DNA of 7,610 nt from Prevotellaceae bacterium (GTDB lineage Bacteria; Bacteroidota; Bacteroidia; Bacteroidales; Bacteroidaceae): contig CAJPLH010000090.1 in NCBI GenBank assembly GCA_905371275.1, positions 1-7,610 of the forward strand. The letters are read 5' to 3'. The notes under the pieces are model-generated. The model was not told where the DNA came from. It made no database searches and saw only the letters and a list, made by a program, of their open reading frames with translations. This document shows, in pieces, positions 1-6,867 of this stretch. Within the stretch, counting starts at the first letter, position 1; each line of letters starts with the position of its first letter. The position numbers and the translations under genes are program-made.

Positions 1-21
1 AATTCTACATTGTCTGATTCA

Positions 22-2853
22 TTATTTCTTGAGAAGATATTTGAGTACACCTTGCATCACATACTTGCGAAGCGTTTCGTCCTTGATACATTCGAAGGGG
101 AAACCTAGAGTGATACTGCGTTGCATATCCTCAGCATTCGCCACACCTGCACTAAAACCTCCCTTGCCATAAGAGAAGACGGAGAAAGCTGAGGACTTTG
201 TGGGCTCAAGTACGTCCGTATGTTGCACAAAATAGTGCGTTGCATTGGGCAGATTGTAAAGTTCTATAGGAGTATTCATTCCCCAGACTCCTTCCAGCGT
301 GTCGTTGGCTACCCTACCTGGTGCGCGCACCCCCAACATTTCATCCATGAAAAGACGTTCTTCTTCAGACTTTGTGTCAGTACCCAAATAACTTCCACTG
401 AGCAATAGTGCACCGCCTAGCTTTCCATATGTCTTTAATTGTGCCATTGAAGCAGGAGGAAGGGCTTTATAAGGCAATAGATTGTAAGCCGCATTCTTCT
501 CTTGACCAGCAATATAATCAATCACCGCAAAGCGTTTTAATTGCTCTGGAGTCAATGCAGCAAAAGCTTCTCTCCCCATTGAGGATACAGCAACATTGGG
601 CATAGCGTTGGTAATGGCTGAAGTATGAATCTCCACACCATCAAAGCGATTACCCGCTATAACTTTTCCCACAAGCTCTGAAGAACCATATCCCAAACTG
701 TGTATGCCAGAACGTCCCATATCACTTCTTGCAAAATTGGTTTGCTTACCAGTAAAAGCTGTGGAGTAATCATAAGGTACACCTAAATCTTCTGCCAAAT
801 CAAAGCCTAGACTGTCCGCAGTTTCCACACGAGCTGGACCACTTAAGCGATAAAAGCCATTGACCACAAGTATTTCGGGAGCATTTCCTTCGCGATGACC
901 TTTTGCACAAAACACAGCCATAGTTTCAGAAGGGAGACTTTCGCCACCTGCATTGAGTGCTGCGACTTTGAAATTATAATGCTTTCCAGCTTCCAAGGGA
1001 AGGGTCAAAGACGTTTTCCCTTTTGTCAACTGCCCATTATCGAAATCCTTTCCAGCTTCTTTGGTATAAACGATATAGTCTGTGGGTTTTGCTGTGACTT
1101 CTAAACTGTCCAAAGTCGGTTGCCACGTCAGTTGCACTTGATTCTTTCCCTTTTGCAACACCGCAGAAAGACTATTCACGGGAAGCGGTTGGATCACCAC
1201 GTTGTCTTCTTGACGGTGCATTTGCGCCACATAGCGTAACATTGCTTTGTAGATGGCTCGCGATGCCACAAACTTAAAGTTGGGATCGTGCGCATATTTC
1301 ATATCCGTGAAATTCTGATGAGCAAGTAACTCCAAAATCATTGACGGAACCTGCGGTAGTCTTGTTTCTCCGTAGTTTTTGTCTGTTAAGTCACGTTGGC
1401 GCCAGTCTACATCAAAGGATTGTGACAAATCTGATGTAACTGTGGTCAGTACTTGTTCGGCAAATACTAAAGAAGTTTTGCGTGAAACGCCAGAACGAAA
1501 TTCAAATTCTCCTTTGTCTCCTTTGCTCGTTGCAATTCCCAAAGAACCGAAAACGTTTCCATTCTTCAAATAACCCGCATCTGTGTGAAGCGCAAAGGAA
1601 AGTTCAAAGGGGACACCGGCTCCAGAACTATTGGGATGATAGACAGAACCTCCACTCAAATGGTTCAACCAAAGTGGACGCACGCGAATATCATCATTAT
1701 AGTCACTACCTTCTGGATTATTGCGGTAAAGTGTGTCGGGAATTCCTGACCATTGCGCCGTATATCTGGCACCCTCAAGCTGACGTGGTAAACGACTAGT
1801 GGGGCCATTGGGATAAGTATAAACTCGTGTGCTATCTTCCGCTAAGGATATCTGAGGAAGTGCACGTTCTGTCATTGCCATTCCTCCACCAAACTGCACA
1901 GCGTCTGCTGATACTACGCCGTGTTGCTGGCTCTGATTGGTCAGCACCACGCAATTCTTTCGATTTTTTCCTGCTTCAAAATGGAACGTTCCCAAATAAA
2001 GCCACGTTCCGCCTCCCATTTGTTGGTTGACACGAAATTCTGTCTTACCACCGGAATGATAAACAGTATAGTGCGCATCGCTTACAGCGTGCGGAAGTGT
2101 GGCATAGCTCACGTAAACGGCATACATTCCTGCGCTTGAAAGTTGAGGCATCCACGTCACGCTGTTCAAATCCTTGCCTTGTGTTGTGGCAACCGAACGC
2201 ACTGTGCCTAAAGAGAATGGCTGAATATTATCATTGAGTGTGGTCAAGGGCATAGAGAAACCTCGTACATTGGCTGTTTGCCAAGACCTTCCCACTGCAT
2301 TATCTTCTATATAATCTCCATCTCTACTCGGTTGATCGTTATCGACCACAGCCATATTTGTCTGCGCATCACGCTCACGAGCGCTATACACAATCGCTCC
2401 AGCTCGCTCCAACATAGGAATGAGATAAGGAAAAACAAAACTAGGAGTGAGCAAATCTTCGGTTGTGCAAAAGAGGATTGGTCTTTGCCACGCCCATCTC
2501 TCCGCATTATAATAGCGTCCGTGACTTGGCCAAAGGAAGATATGCCTTCCTTGCAAACCTGCAGTCGGTGTATAAGGACGCGAAATGGGAGATACCCACG
2601 GAGCACCCAAGTATTCTTTCTCTTCCCAAATCAACGGAGATGGACGCTTTGGCACGACTACCGCACTATCTCCCAATGTTTGCGACACAGACACTTGCGC
2701 GGTGGCATGAAACGCCACAGCACTTGTCACACTCATCAGCAGAAGAGATTTAGCCAAGACATTTTTTCCTTTTTCTTTCAAGAACAAGGAAATCGTTTGT
2801 GAATTTGGGTAACTTAAATAAGAGCGCAACCCATGGATAAGGGATATTCTCAT
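22..2853 (-). CDS. Exported Amidase_3-like protein with inserted golvesin/xanthan-lyase-type domain, FN3 and C-terminal alpha/beta domain
   Basis: Large secreted or periplasmic protein, probably acting on peptidoglycan or another wall glycan. Residue numbers count from an upstream GTG at 2898. Signal peptide: hydrophobic SLLLMSVTSAVAF, then the A-T-A|Q cleavage site near residue 67. Residues 115-180 and 425-560 read as two halves of a zinc N-acetylmuramoyl-L-alanine amidase (Amidase_3): WPSHG (His126) and TTED (Glu147), then ALHTDAG (His438) and ILELLAHQNF (Glu523). These are the likely zinc ligands and catalytic Glu. Between them, about residues 205-340, lies a beta-rich domain resembling the golvesin/xanthan lyase accessory domain (TWMPQLSSAGMYAVYVSY, then SADAVQFGGG). 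An FN3-like domain covers about 570-665. An unrecognised alpha/beta region resembling a class I amidotransferase fold covers 675-958. I see no type IX sorting domain. I chose the ATG at 2853. The GTG at 2898 and a TTG at 2781 are alternatives, and the TTG would give a normal 28-residue signal peptide. Relatives are often labelled xanthan lyase, but I see no polysaccharide lyase domain. Confidence 0.8.
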   Translation of the reverse strand: MRISLIHGLRSYLSYPNSQTISLFLKEKGKNVLAKSLLLMSVTSAVAFHATAQVSVSQTLGDSAVVVPKRPSPLIWEEKEYLGAPWVSPISRPYTPTAGLQGRHIFLWPSHGRYYNAERWAWQRPILFCTTEDLLTPSFVFPYLIPMLERAGAIVYSARERDAQTNMAVVDNDQPSRDGDYIEDNAVGRSWQTANVRGFSMPLTTLNDNIQPFSLGTVRSVATTQGKDLNSVTWMPQLSSAGMYAVYVSYATLPHAVSDAHYTVYHSGGKTEFRVNQQMGGGTWLYLGTFHFEAGKNRKNCVVLTNQSQQHGVVSADAVQFGGGMAMTERALPQISLAEDSTRVYTYPNGPTSRLPRQLEGARYTAQWSGIPDTLYRNNPEGSDYNDDIRVRPLWLNHLSGGSVYHPNSSGAGVPFELSFALHTDAGYLKNGNVFGSLGIATSKGDKGEFEFRSGVSRKTSLVFAEQVLTTVTSDLSQSFDVDWRQRDLTDKNYGETRLPQVPSMILELLAHQNFTDMKYAHDPNFKFVASRAIYKAMLRYVAQMHRQEDNVVIQPLPVNSLSAVLQKGKNQVQLTWQPTLDSLEVTAKPTDYIVYTKEAGKDFDNGQLTKGKTSLTLPLEAGKHYNFKVAALNAGGESLPSETMAVFCAKGHREGNAPEILVVNGFYRLSGPARVETADSLGFDLAEDLGVPYDYSTAFTGKQTNFARSDMGRSGIHSLGYGSSELVGKVIAGNRFDGVEIHTSAITNAMPNVAVSSMGREAFAALTPEQLKRFAVIDYIAGQEKNAAYNLLPYKALPPASMAQLKTYGKLGGALLLSGSYLGTDTKSEEERLFMDEMLGVRAPGRVANDTLEGVWGMNTPIELYNLPNATHYFVQHTDVLEPTKSSAFSVFSYGKGGFSAGVANAEDMQRSITLGFPFECIKDETLRKYVMQGVLKYLLKK

Positions 2854-2959
2854 AAGCCGAGTACTTAGGATGCTTATAAAACTACGGTAATATGGCACGA
2901 AACGCTGCGTTTACCTGCAATTTCCACCGCAAGATTTCAAAACAATCAAACGTTGCACT

Positions 2960-3520
2960 TTAGATTTCTTCTAAAGCAAACTTTTCGGGATAGAAGGCGC
3001 AATCGGCAAATGGACGATAGTACTCCATTATTCGCTTCATATCTGCATCAACATCGCCCGATGGCATAATTTCCTCTGTACAAACGATGCGCTTATGCTT
3101 TGCATCGATAGCAAAAAGCTGAATAGGGATATTCGCCTTCAAGGCAATATAATAGAAACCTCGTTTCCATGTGGTAACTCGAGAGCGTGTACCCTCTGGG
3201 GTTACTGCGAGATTGAAATACTTTTCGCGAATAGCAATGTCAGCCAACTGATCTGTGAGCGACTGATGACGACTTCTCACCACAGGAATACCACCTAATG
3301 CACGAAACAAACAGCCCAACGGCCAGAAAAACCATTCTTTTTTCATCAAGAATCCAGCCTTTCGCCCAATTGCCTGACTAAAAGTCTCACCCAAAAGGAA
3401 ATCCCAATTACTAGTGTGGGGAGCAACACACAGAATGCACTTATCGCGTGATGGAACGGTAACTTCTACCTTCCAACCCAAACAACGAAATAAGATAAAT
3501 TGGGCTATTGATTGTATCAT
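2960..3520 (-). CDS. PlsC-type 1-acyl-glycerol-3-phosphate acyltransferase family protein
   Basis: Short member (186 residues) of the PlsC/LPLAT acyltransferase family, which moves a fatty acyl group from acyl-ACP or acyl-CoA to a lysophospholipid or related acceptor at the inner membrane. The catalytic HX4D motif is PHTSNWD (His35, Asp40). GGIPVVR at 77-83 matches the third block, EGTR at 109-112 binds the acceptor phosphate in the family, and IPIQ at 131-134 fits the last block. It is shorter than the roughly 240 residues of E. coli PlsC, and the N-terminus offers only a short amphipathic or hydrophobic segment (SIAQFILFRCLGW). I chose the ATG at 3520. An in-frame GTG at 3541 would add seven residues but sits 5 bases from a stable hairpin. 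The acceptor cannot be told from sequence: it could be lysophosphatidic acid or a Bacteroidales-specific lipid such as a glycine lipid. The family call is secure. Confidence 0.88.
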   Translation of the reverse strand: MIQSIAQFILFRCLGWKVEVTVPSRDKCILCVAPHTSNWDFLLGETFSQAIGRKAGFLMKKEWFFWPLGCLFRALGGIPVVRSRHQSLTDQLADIAIREKYFNLAVTPEGTRSRVTTWKRGFYYIALKANIPIQLFAIDAKHKRIVCTEEIMPSGDVDADMKRIMEYYRPFADCAFYPEKFALEEI

Positions 3521-3546
3521 ATCAATGAAATGTTTAAGCACGACTT

Positions 3547-3593
3547 TGGCCGTGTGTCTTCATTTGCGGTAAAAAGCTGATGACACACGGCCA
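3547..3593 (-). terminator. 12-bp perfect inverted repeat between two genes, possible terminator or 5' leader hairpin
   Basis: TGGCCGTGTGTC at 3547-3558 pairs perfectly with GACACACGGCCA at 3582-3593. Inside the stem, after one mismatch, three further pairs (TCA/TGA) shorten the loop. It starts about 18 bases after the stop codon of the 87-residue gene, the right place for a terminator. On neither strand is it followed by a run of T, so it is not a canonical intrinsic terminator. It could instead lie in the acyltransferase leader, block read-through together with Rho, or protect an mRNA end. Confidence 0.5.
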
Positions 3594-3611
3594 GAGTTAC
3601 AAAAGCAAATC

Positions 3612-3875
3612 TTAGGCTTGACTAAGCAAGCCATAGATATTTTGCACCTTCTCAGAAAATTCTTGGCGCAACTTTGCATAGAACAAACGCACACTGCCTG
3701 GTTCGGTGTGGCTAATGCGCTTCACAAACTCTACATTGAGCGCAAGAATCTCTTGTCCAATGGTTTCCAACTTTTCAGTTGATTGAGGTTTATCTTGCAA
3801 AACAACTACATTGACCAACATTAGGTCGCTGCAAATGTTGTTAATCGCCTTTTTGAGTCTTCTTCTATTTGCCAT
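3612..3875 (-). CDS. Small conserved-looking protein of unknown function (87 aa)
   Basis: I do not know its function. It is 87 residues, predicted mostly helical, with a strongly basic start (MANRRRLKKAINNIC) and then alternating hydrophobic and charged stretches. It has no signal peptide, membrane segment or metal-binding motif. The basic N-terminus could bind nucleic acid or acidic partners, but nothing proves it. The style, a short helical protein opening with an Arg/Lys cluster, resembles small uncharacterised proteins common in Bacteroidales. The start ATG at 3875 has only an A/T-rich stretch before it and no Shine-Dalgarno. It stands alone, with 171 bases upstream and a strong hairpin downstream, so it may be its own transcription unit. 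The open frame and clean context make it a likely real gene. Confidence 0.72.
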   Translation of the reverse strand: MANRRRLKKAINNICSDLMLVNVVVLQDKPQSTEKLETIGQEILALNVEFVKRISHTEPGSVRLFYAKLRQEFSEKVQNIYGLLSQA

Positions 3876-3976
3876 ATTATATAGGTATTAAAGAGTTTCG
3901 CATCTTGCGTTGGAATGCTCCACGCCAACTAACGAAACGAATATTTGATTGTTGCTCTATTCTTGAATTGCTTGCT

Positions 3977-4018
3977 GTAAATCTGTGCATGCTAGAAATA
4001 CTTGCTAGTTAGATTTAC
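3977..4018 (-). terminator. Imperfect hairpin downstream of korC, possible end of the oxidoreductase transcript
   Basis: GTAAATCT at 3977-3984 is the exact reverse complement of AGATTTAC at 4011-4018. The loop holds two CTAG tetramers (3992-3995 and 4006-4009) that can also pair. It lies about 28 bases after the korC stop codon. The stem is A/T-rich and no T-run follows on the minus strand, so the terminator call rests on position and symmetry only. An operator for the next gene is the alternative. Confidence 0.35.
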
Positions 4019-4046
4019 CTCTTGTTCTCAAAAGCTGCGCCACAAA

Positions 4047-4586
4047 TTAGAGAGTCACCAACTCCATTCCTTTCAGAATGGCCTGTTCGTTAGCAGGCAA
4101 AAGATGATGGTGACGTTCGGGAAGGGTTTTGCGCAAAGCCTTCATCACGCTTTCCACTTTCACGATGGGATGTACCTTTAAGTAACTACCCAAAATGAAC
4201 ATATTAAAACACTTTGCCAACTTCAATTCTGTGGCTGTGGTCATTGCGGCAACGGAATACACACTAATGTCTTCGCGTGTGGGTGGTTGCATCACACCAA
4301 AACCATCAAAAATCAAAGCACCACCCACCTTTACTTTCGGTTGGAATTTATCAACAGAGGGCTGATTGAGGAGAATAGCTGTGTCGTAGTTGGAAAGAAT
4401 AGGCGAAGAAATTTTCTCATCACTGATAATCACAGTAACATTAGCTGTTCCTCCACGTTGTTCAGGACCATAGGCTGGCATCCAACTCACTTCTTTGCCT
4501 TCCATCAAAGCGGCATAAGCCAAGATTTTTCCCATAGAGAGAACGCCCTGTCCGCCGAATCCTGCAATAATTATCTCTTGTGTCAT
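4047..4586 (-). CDS. korC: 2-oxoacid:ferredoxin oxidoreductase, gamma subunit
   Basis: Gamma subunit (179 residues) of a 2-oxoacid:ferredoxin oxidoreductase. This domain is thought to bind the coenzyme A that accepts the acyl group. The signature GFGGQGVLSMGKILA at residues 9-23 is the usual opening of the family, and MPAYGPEQRGGTANV at 36-50 is the second conserved block. Length is typical for stand-alone gamma subunits (about 180). It begins 11 bases after the korB stop codon and is the last gene of the cluster. The ATG at 4586 precedes the conserved fold directly, leaving no better start. Sequence alone does not fix the substrate: 2-oxoglutarate (KOR) and branched-chain 2-oxoacids (VOR) are the main candidates, and the D-A-B-C order matches the kor clusters of methanogens. 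Cytoplasmic. Confidence 0.93.
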   Translation of the reverse strand: MTQEIIIAGFGGQGVLSMGKILAYAALMEGKEVSWMPAYGPEQRGGTANVTVIISDEKISSPILSNYDTAILLNQPSVDKFQPKVKVGGALIFDGFGVMQPPTREDISVYSVAAMTTATELKLAKCFNMFILGSYLKVHPIVKVESVMKALRKTLPERHHHLLPANEQAILKGMELVTL

Positions 4587-4597
4587 AAACTATCAGA

Positions 4598-5371
4598 TTA
4601 GGAATTCTTTGTGACGTCCTTGAGGTCGCCTTTGGGGTAATAAGTAAACATATTGTCTTTCATCCACTCGTTGGCTTTGGTAGGAGACATTTTCCAACCC
4701 ATGTTGCAAGTGGATACGAACTCTACTAGGCAAGAACCTTTCTGTTGCATGGAAAGTTCAAACGCTTTGCGAAGTGCGCGTTTGGCTTTACCAATTGCAG
4801 CCATTGACTCTACACTTTGACGGGTCACATAAGCTGTGCCTTCTAACATTGCGGCTATTTCTGCCAATTTGAGGGGATAGCCATGAAGCGCAGCCTCGCG
4901 ACCATAAGGACTTGTTGAAGTCATTTGCCCCATCAAAGTGGTAGGCGCCATTTGTCCTCCAGTCATACCATAGATGGCATTGTTGATAAACACAATCACA
5001 ATGCCTTCTCCTCGGTTCAAAGAGTGAATGGTTTCATTCGTACCAATACCAGCGGCATCTCCATCTCCTTGATAGGTAAACACTAGATGGTTGGGAAGCA
5101 CGCGCTTAATAGCCGTTGCCACAGCAGAAGCGCGACCGTGAGCAGCTTCTTGAAAGTCTATATCAATATACTTGTAGATAAAAACTCCGCAACCTACGGG
5201 GCTCACTCCCACTGACTTGTCGCCCATTCCCATTTCCTCAATCACTTCTGCAATGAGTTTATTGACAACACCATGAGAGCAACCAGGGCAATAGTGCATT
5301 GTATTGTCGTTGAGCAGTGAAGAAGTTTTATAAACTTGACTACCCTGCTTGATAATTTCTTCTTTCGTCAT
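4598..5371 (-). CDS. korB: 2-oxoacid:ferredoxin oxidoreductase, TPP-binding beta subunit
   Basis: Catalytic beta subunit (257 residues) that binds thiamine pyrophosphate and one 4Fe-4S cluster. CPGC at 28-31 supplies two cluster ligands. Cys61 (SPVGC) and Cys222 (STCNMGW) are the likely remaining two, by comparison with pyruvate:ferredoxin oxidoreductase. GDGDAAGIG at 102-110 followed by NNAIYGMTGGQ at 130-140 is the TPP/Mg motif (GDG...NN). AHGRA at 77-81 is another family block. Length is in the normal range (250-300). It starts 2 bases after the stop of the small membrane protein, which implies coupled translation, and ends 11 bases before korC. No Shine-Dalgarno precedes the ATG, as is usual in Bacteroidetes. 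The family is certain and the exact 2-oxoacid is not. Confidence 0.95.
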   Translation of the reverse strand: MTKEEIIKQGSQVYKTSSLLNDNTMHYCPGCSHGVVNKLIAEVIEEMGMGDKSVGVSPVGCGVFIYKYIDIDFQEAAHGRASAVATAIKRVLPNHLVFTYQGDGDAAGIGTNETIHSLNRGEGIVIVFINNAIYGMTGGQMAPTTLMGQMTSTSPYGREAALHGYPLKLAEIAAMLEGTAYVTRQSVESMAAIGKAKRALRKAFELSMQQKGSCLVEFVSTCNMGWKMSPTKANEWMKDNMFTYYPKGDLKDVTKNS

Positions 5372-5373
5372 AG

Positions 5374-5625
5374 TTACAACTTGTTGAAGATTCCAGGCAT
5401 TCGAAACATCGCTTCCACCATTTTGATGAGAACAGCAAGCACTCCGATACCATAACTAATCATAAGCCCGCGTTCGCCTGCCTTAAAATATAAAACGCCT
5501 GCAATTGCGAGGAGCGCAAGAACAATAAATATGCTATTCAACCAATTACGGATGACTAAGATCCTGTGTTGGCGACGCAATTCTTGCAGTTCGTCACGTT
5601 GTTTCTTTCGGGAACGTTGATTCAT
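5374..5625 (-). CDS. Small two-helix membrane protein inside the oxidoreductase cluster (83 aa)
   Basis: Unknown function. The N-terminal 28 residues are very basic and helical, with a coiled-coil-like pattern (NQRSRKKQRDELQELRRQHR). Two hydrophobic segments follow at about residues 29-47 (WLNSIFIVLALLAIAGVLY) and 54-72 (LMISYGIGVLAVLIKMV), with a short loop KAGERG between them. By the positive-inside rule the basic N-terminus is cytoplasmic, so this is a hairpin with both ends inside. Its ATG overlaps the korA stop codon (ATGA), and its stop lies 2 bases before korB, so it is translationally coupled to both catalytic subunits. This suggests, but does not prove, that it anchors or organises the soluble oxidoreductase at the membrane. 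Being encoded between two obligate partners argues against a random ORF. Confidence 0.85.
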   Translation of the reverse strand: MNQRSRKKQRDELQELRRQHRILVIRNWLNSIFIVLALLAIAGVLYFKAGERGLMISYGIGVLAVLIKMVEAMFRMPGIFNKL

Positions 5626-6695
5626 AACATCGTTTTGAGTTTGTCCAAAATCTCACTAGGACTTGGCACAATGCCGCCGAGACGACCGTAATGTTCTACG
5701 GGAACGCGTCCTTCTACGGTGTAGCGCACATCAAAAACCATTTGTCCTGCATTGATTTCCACGGTCAAAATGCCTTTCACTTTGGATGCCATCTCAAGTA
5801 TTTGCTTTTTAGGGAATGGCCACAACGTGATGGGACGCAACAATTGCACCTCAATGCCCTCAGCCTTTGCCAAATCTACCACTTTTTGAGAGATGCGCGC
5901 TGCAGAGCCAAAGGCTACAATACCTAATACTGGGTTGTCGCTACCGGTGAGTTCGTAGCGCACTTCCTTTTCTTCAATTTCGCGATATTTTGCTTGCAAA
6001 TGCAGATTGTGTTGTTCCATGATTTCTGGAACAAGTTCCACAGAAGTGATAACATTGGGCTTGCGGTTTTTGCAACCTATGGTAGCCCAAGGATAACGCG
6101 CTGCAATTTCTTCATCGCTGATGCGCTCCTTTTGTGGTTGCAATTCCACTTTTTCCATCATTTGTCCGATGACACCATCGGCCAACATAATTACTGGAGT
6201 GCGATAGCGGAACGCGAGTTCAAAACCAAGGTCTACGAAATCAGCCATCTCCTGCACACTGTTGGGCGCTAGGACAATGAGTTCGTAGTCACCATTACCA
6301 CCACCGCGAGTAGCTTGATTGTAGTCACTCTGCGAAGGTTGAATGGTTCCCAAACCAGGGCCACCACGCTGAACATTAACGATGAGGCAAGGCACTTCTG
6401 CACCAGCCATATAACTAATGCCCTCTTGCATCAAAGCAATACCGACACTTGCAGATGAAGTCATCACTTTCTTTCCGCAGCCACCAGCACCATAGAGCAT
6501 ATTGATGCTAGCCACTTCACTTTCTGCTTGAAGCACAACCATACCGGTCGTCTTCCAGGGCTGAAGTTCAGCAAAGGTTTCAAGCACTTCGCTTTGTGGC
6601 GTGATGGGATAACCAAAGTAGGCATCACAGCCACAGCGAACCGCTGCGTAAGCCAATGCTTCATTTCCTTTGAGAAGTAATATCTCTTTTTCCAT
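5622..6695 (-). CDS. korA: 2-oxoacid:ferredoxin oxidoreductase, alpha subunit (KorA/VorB type)
   Basis: Alpha subunit (357 residues) containing the pyrimidine-binding half of the TPP site. GNEALAYAA at 10-18 and YPITPQSE at 29-36 form the N-terminal signature, where Thr32 corresponds to the substrate-contacting Thr of pyruvate:ferredoxin oxidoreductase. QAESEVASINMLYGAG at 56-71 carries Glu60, the likely TPP-activating Glu. VQRGGPGLG at 108-116 carries the conserved Arg110. The C-terminal third fits the transketolase C-terminal-like domain II (GIVAFGSAARISQKVVDLA). The length matches stand-alone alpha subunits, without the fused gamma domain seen in some KORs. The best-known close relatives are named either KorA (2-oxoglutarate) or VorB (3-methyl-2-oxobutanoate). 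The start ATG at 6695 leads straight into the conserved fold. A 172-base gap with a hairpin separates it from korD. Confidence 0.94.
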   Translation of the reverse strand: MEKEILLLKGNEALAYAAVRCGCDAYFGYPITPQSEVLETFAELQPWKTTGMVVLQAESEVASINMLYGAGGCGKKVMTSSASVGIALMQEGISYMAGAEVPCLIVNVQRGGPGLGTIQPSQSDYNQATRGGGNGDYELIVLAPNSVQEMADFVDLGFELAFRYRTPVIMLADGVIGQMMEKVELQPQKERISDEEIAARYPWATIGCKNRKPNVITSVELVPEIMEQHNLHLQAKYREIEEKEVRYELTGSDNPVLGIVAFGSAARISQKVVDLAKAEGIEVQLLRPITLWPFPKKQILEMASKVKGILTVEINAGQMVFDVRYTVEGRVPVEHYGRLGGIVPSPSEILDKLKTML

Positions 6696-6749
6696 AAGGA
6701 GAAGAATCTAAAAGTAGTTATGGGGACAGATCGCAATTCTCAACTAAAT

Positions 6750-6774
6750 CTAGGTAAACTGGGAAGTCACCTAG
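6750..6774 (-). promoter_or_regulatory. Hairpin in the korD-korA intergenic gap
   Basis: CTAGGT at 6750-6755 pairs with ACCTAG at 6769-6774. Inside, ACT (6758-6760) pairs with AGT (6765-6767) around a 4-base loop, giving a compact stem with a small asymmetric internal loop. It sits about 55 bases before the korA start in an otherwise featureless 172-base gap. Possible roles are mRNA processing, setting the ratio of ferredoxin to catalytic subunits, or an operator. A near match to the -7 element, TAGATTTA (minus strand of 6745-6752), overlaps its edge, but I see no -33 element. Confidence 0.35.
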
Positions 6775-6867
6775 CATTTTAGCCTTTGGCATTTCAAGCA
6801 AACACAAGTTTACTCAAATAGAGATGCGACTCACTGAGAACTTACAGTTGTATTGAGAGACAAAAGA

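Noticed and set aside
1482..1799. 105-residue plus-strand ORF
   Set aside because: Antisense to conserved amidase coding sequence, with no recognisable motif.
2278..2802. 174-residue plus-strand ORF
   Set aside because: It lies wholly inside the exported amidase-like gene on the other strand, has low-complexity Ser/Arg/His composition and no domain. It is a shadow frame.
2900..2912. Odd palindrome AAACGC-T-GCGTTT before the exported-protein gene
   Set aside because: Short enough to occur by chance, with no partner site or nearby promoter to support an operator.
6464..6736. 90-residue minus-strand ORF over the korA start
   Set aside because: Out-of-frame reading of korA codons. The korA frame carries all family motifs.
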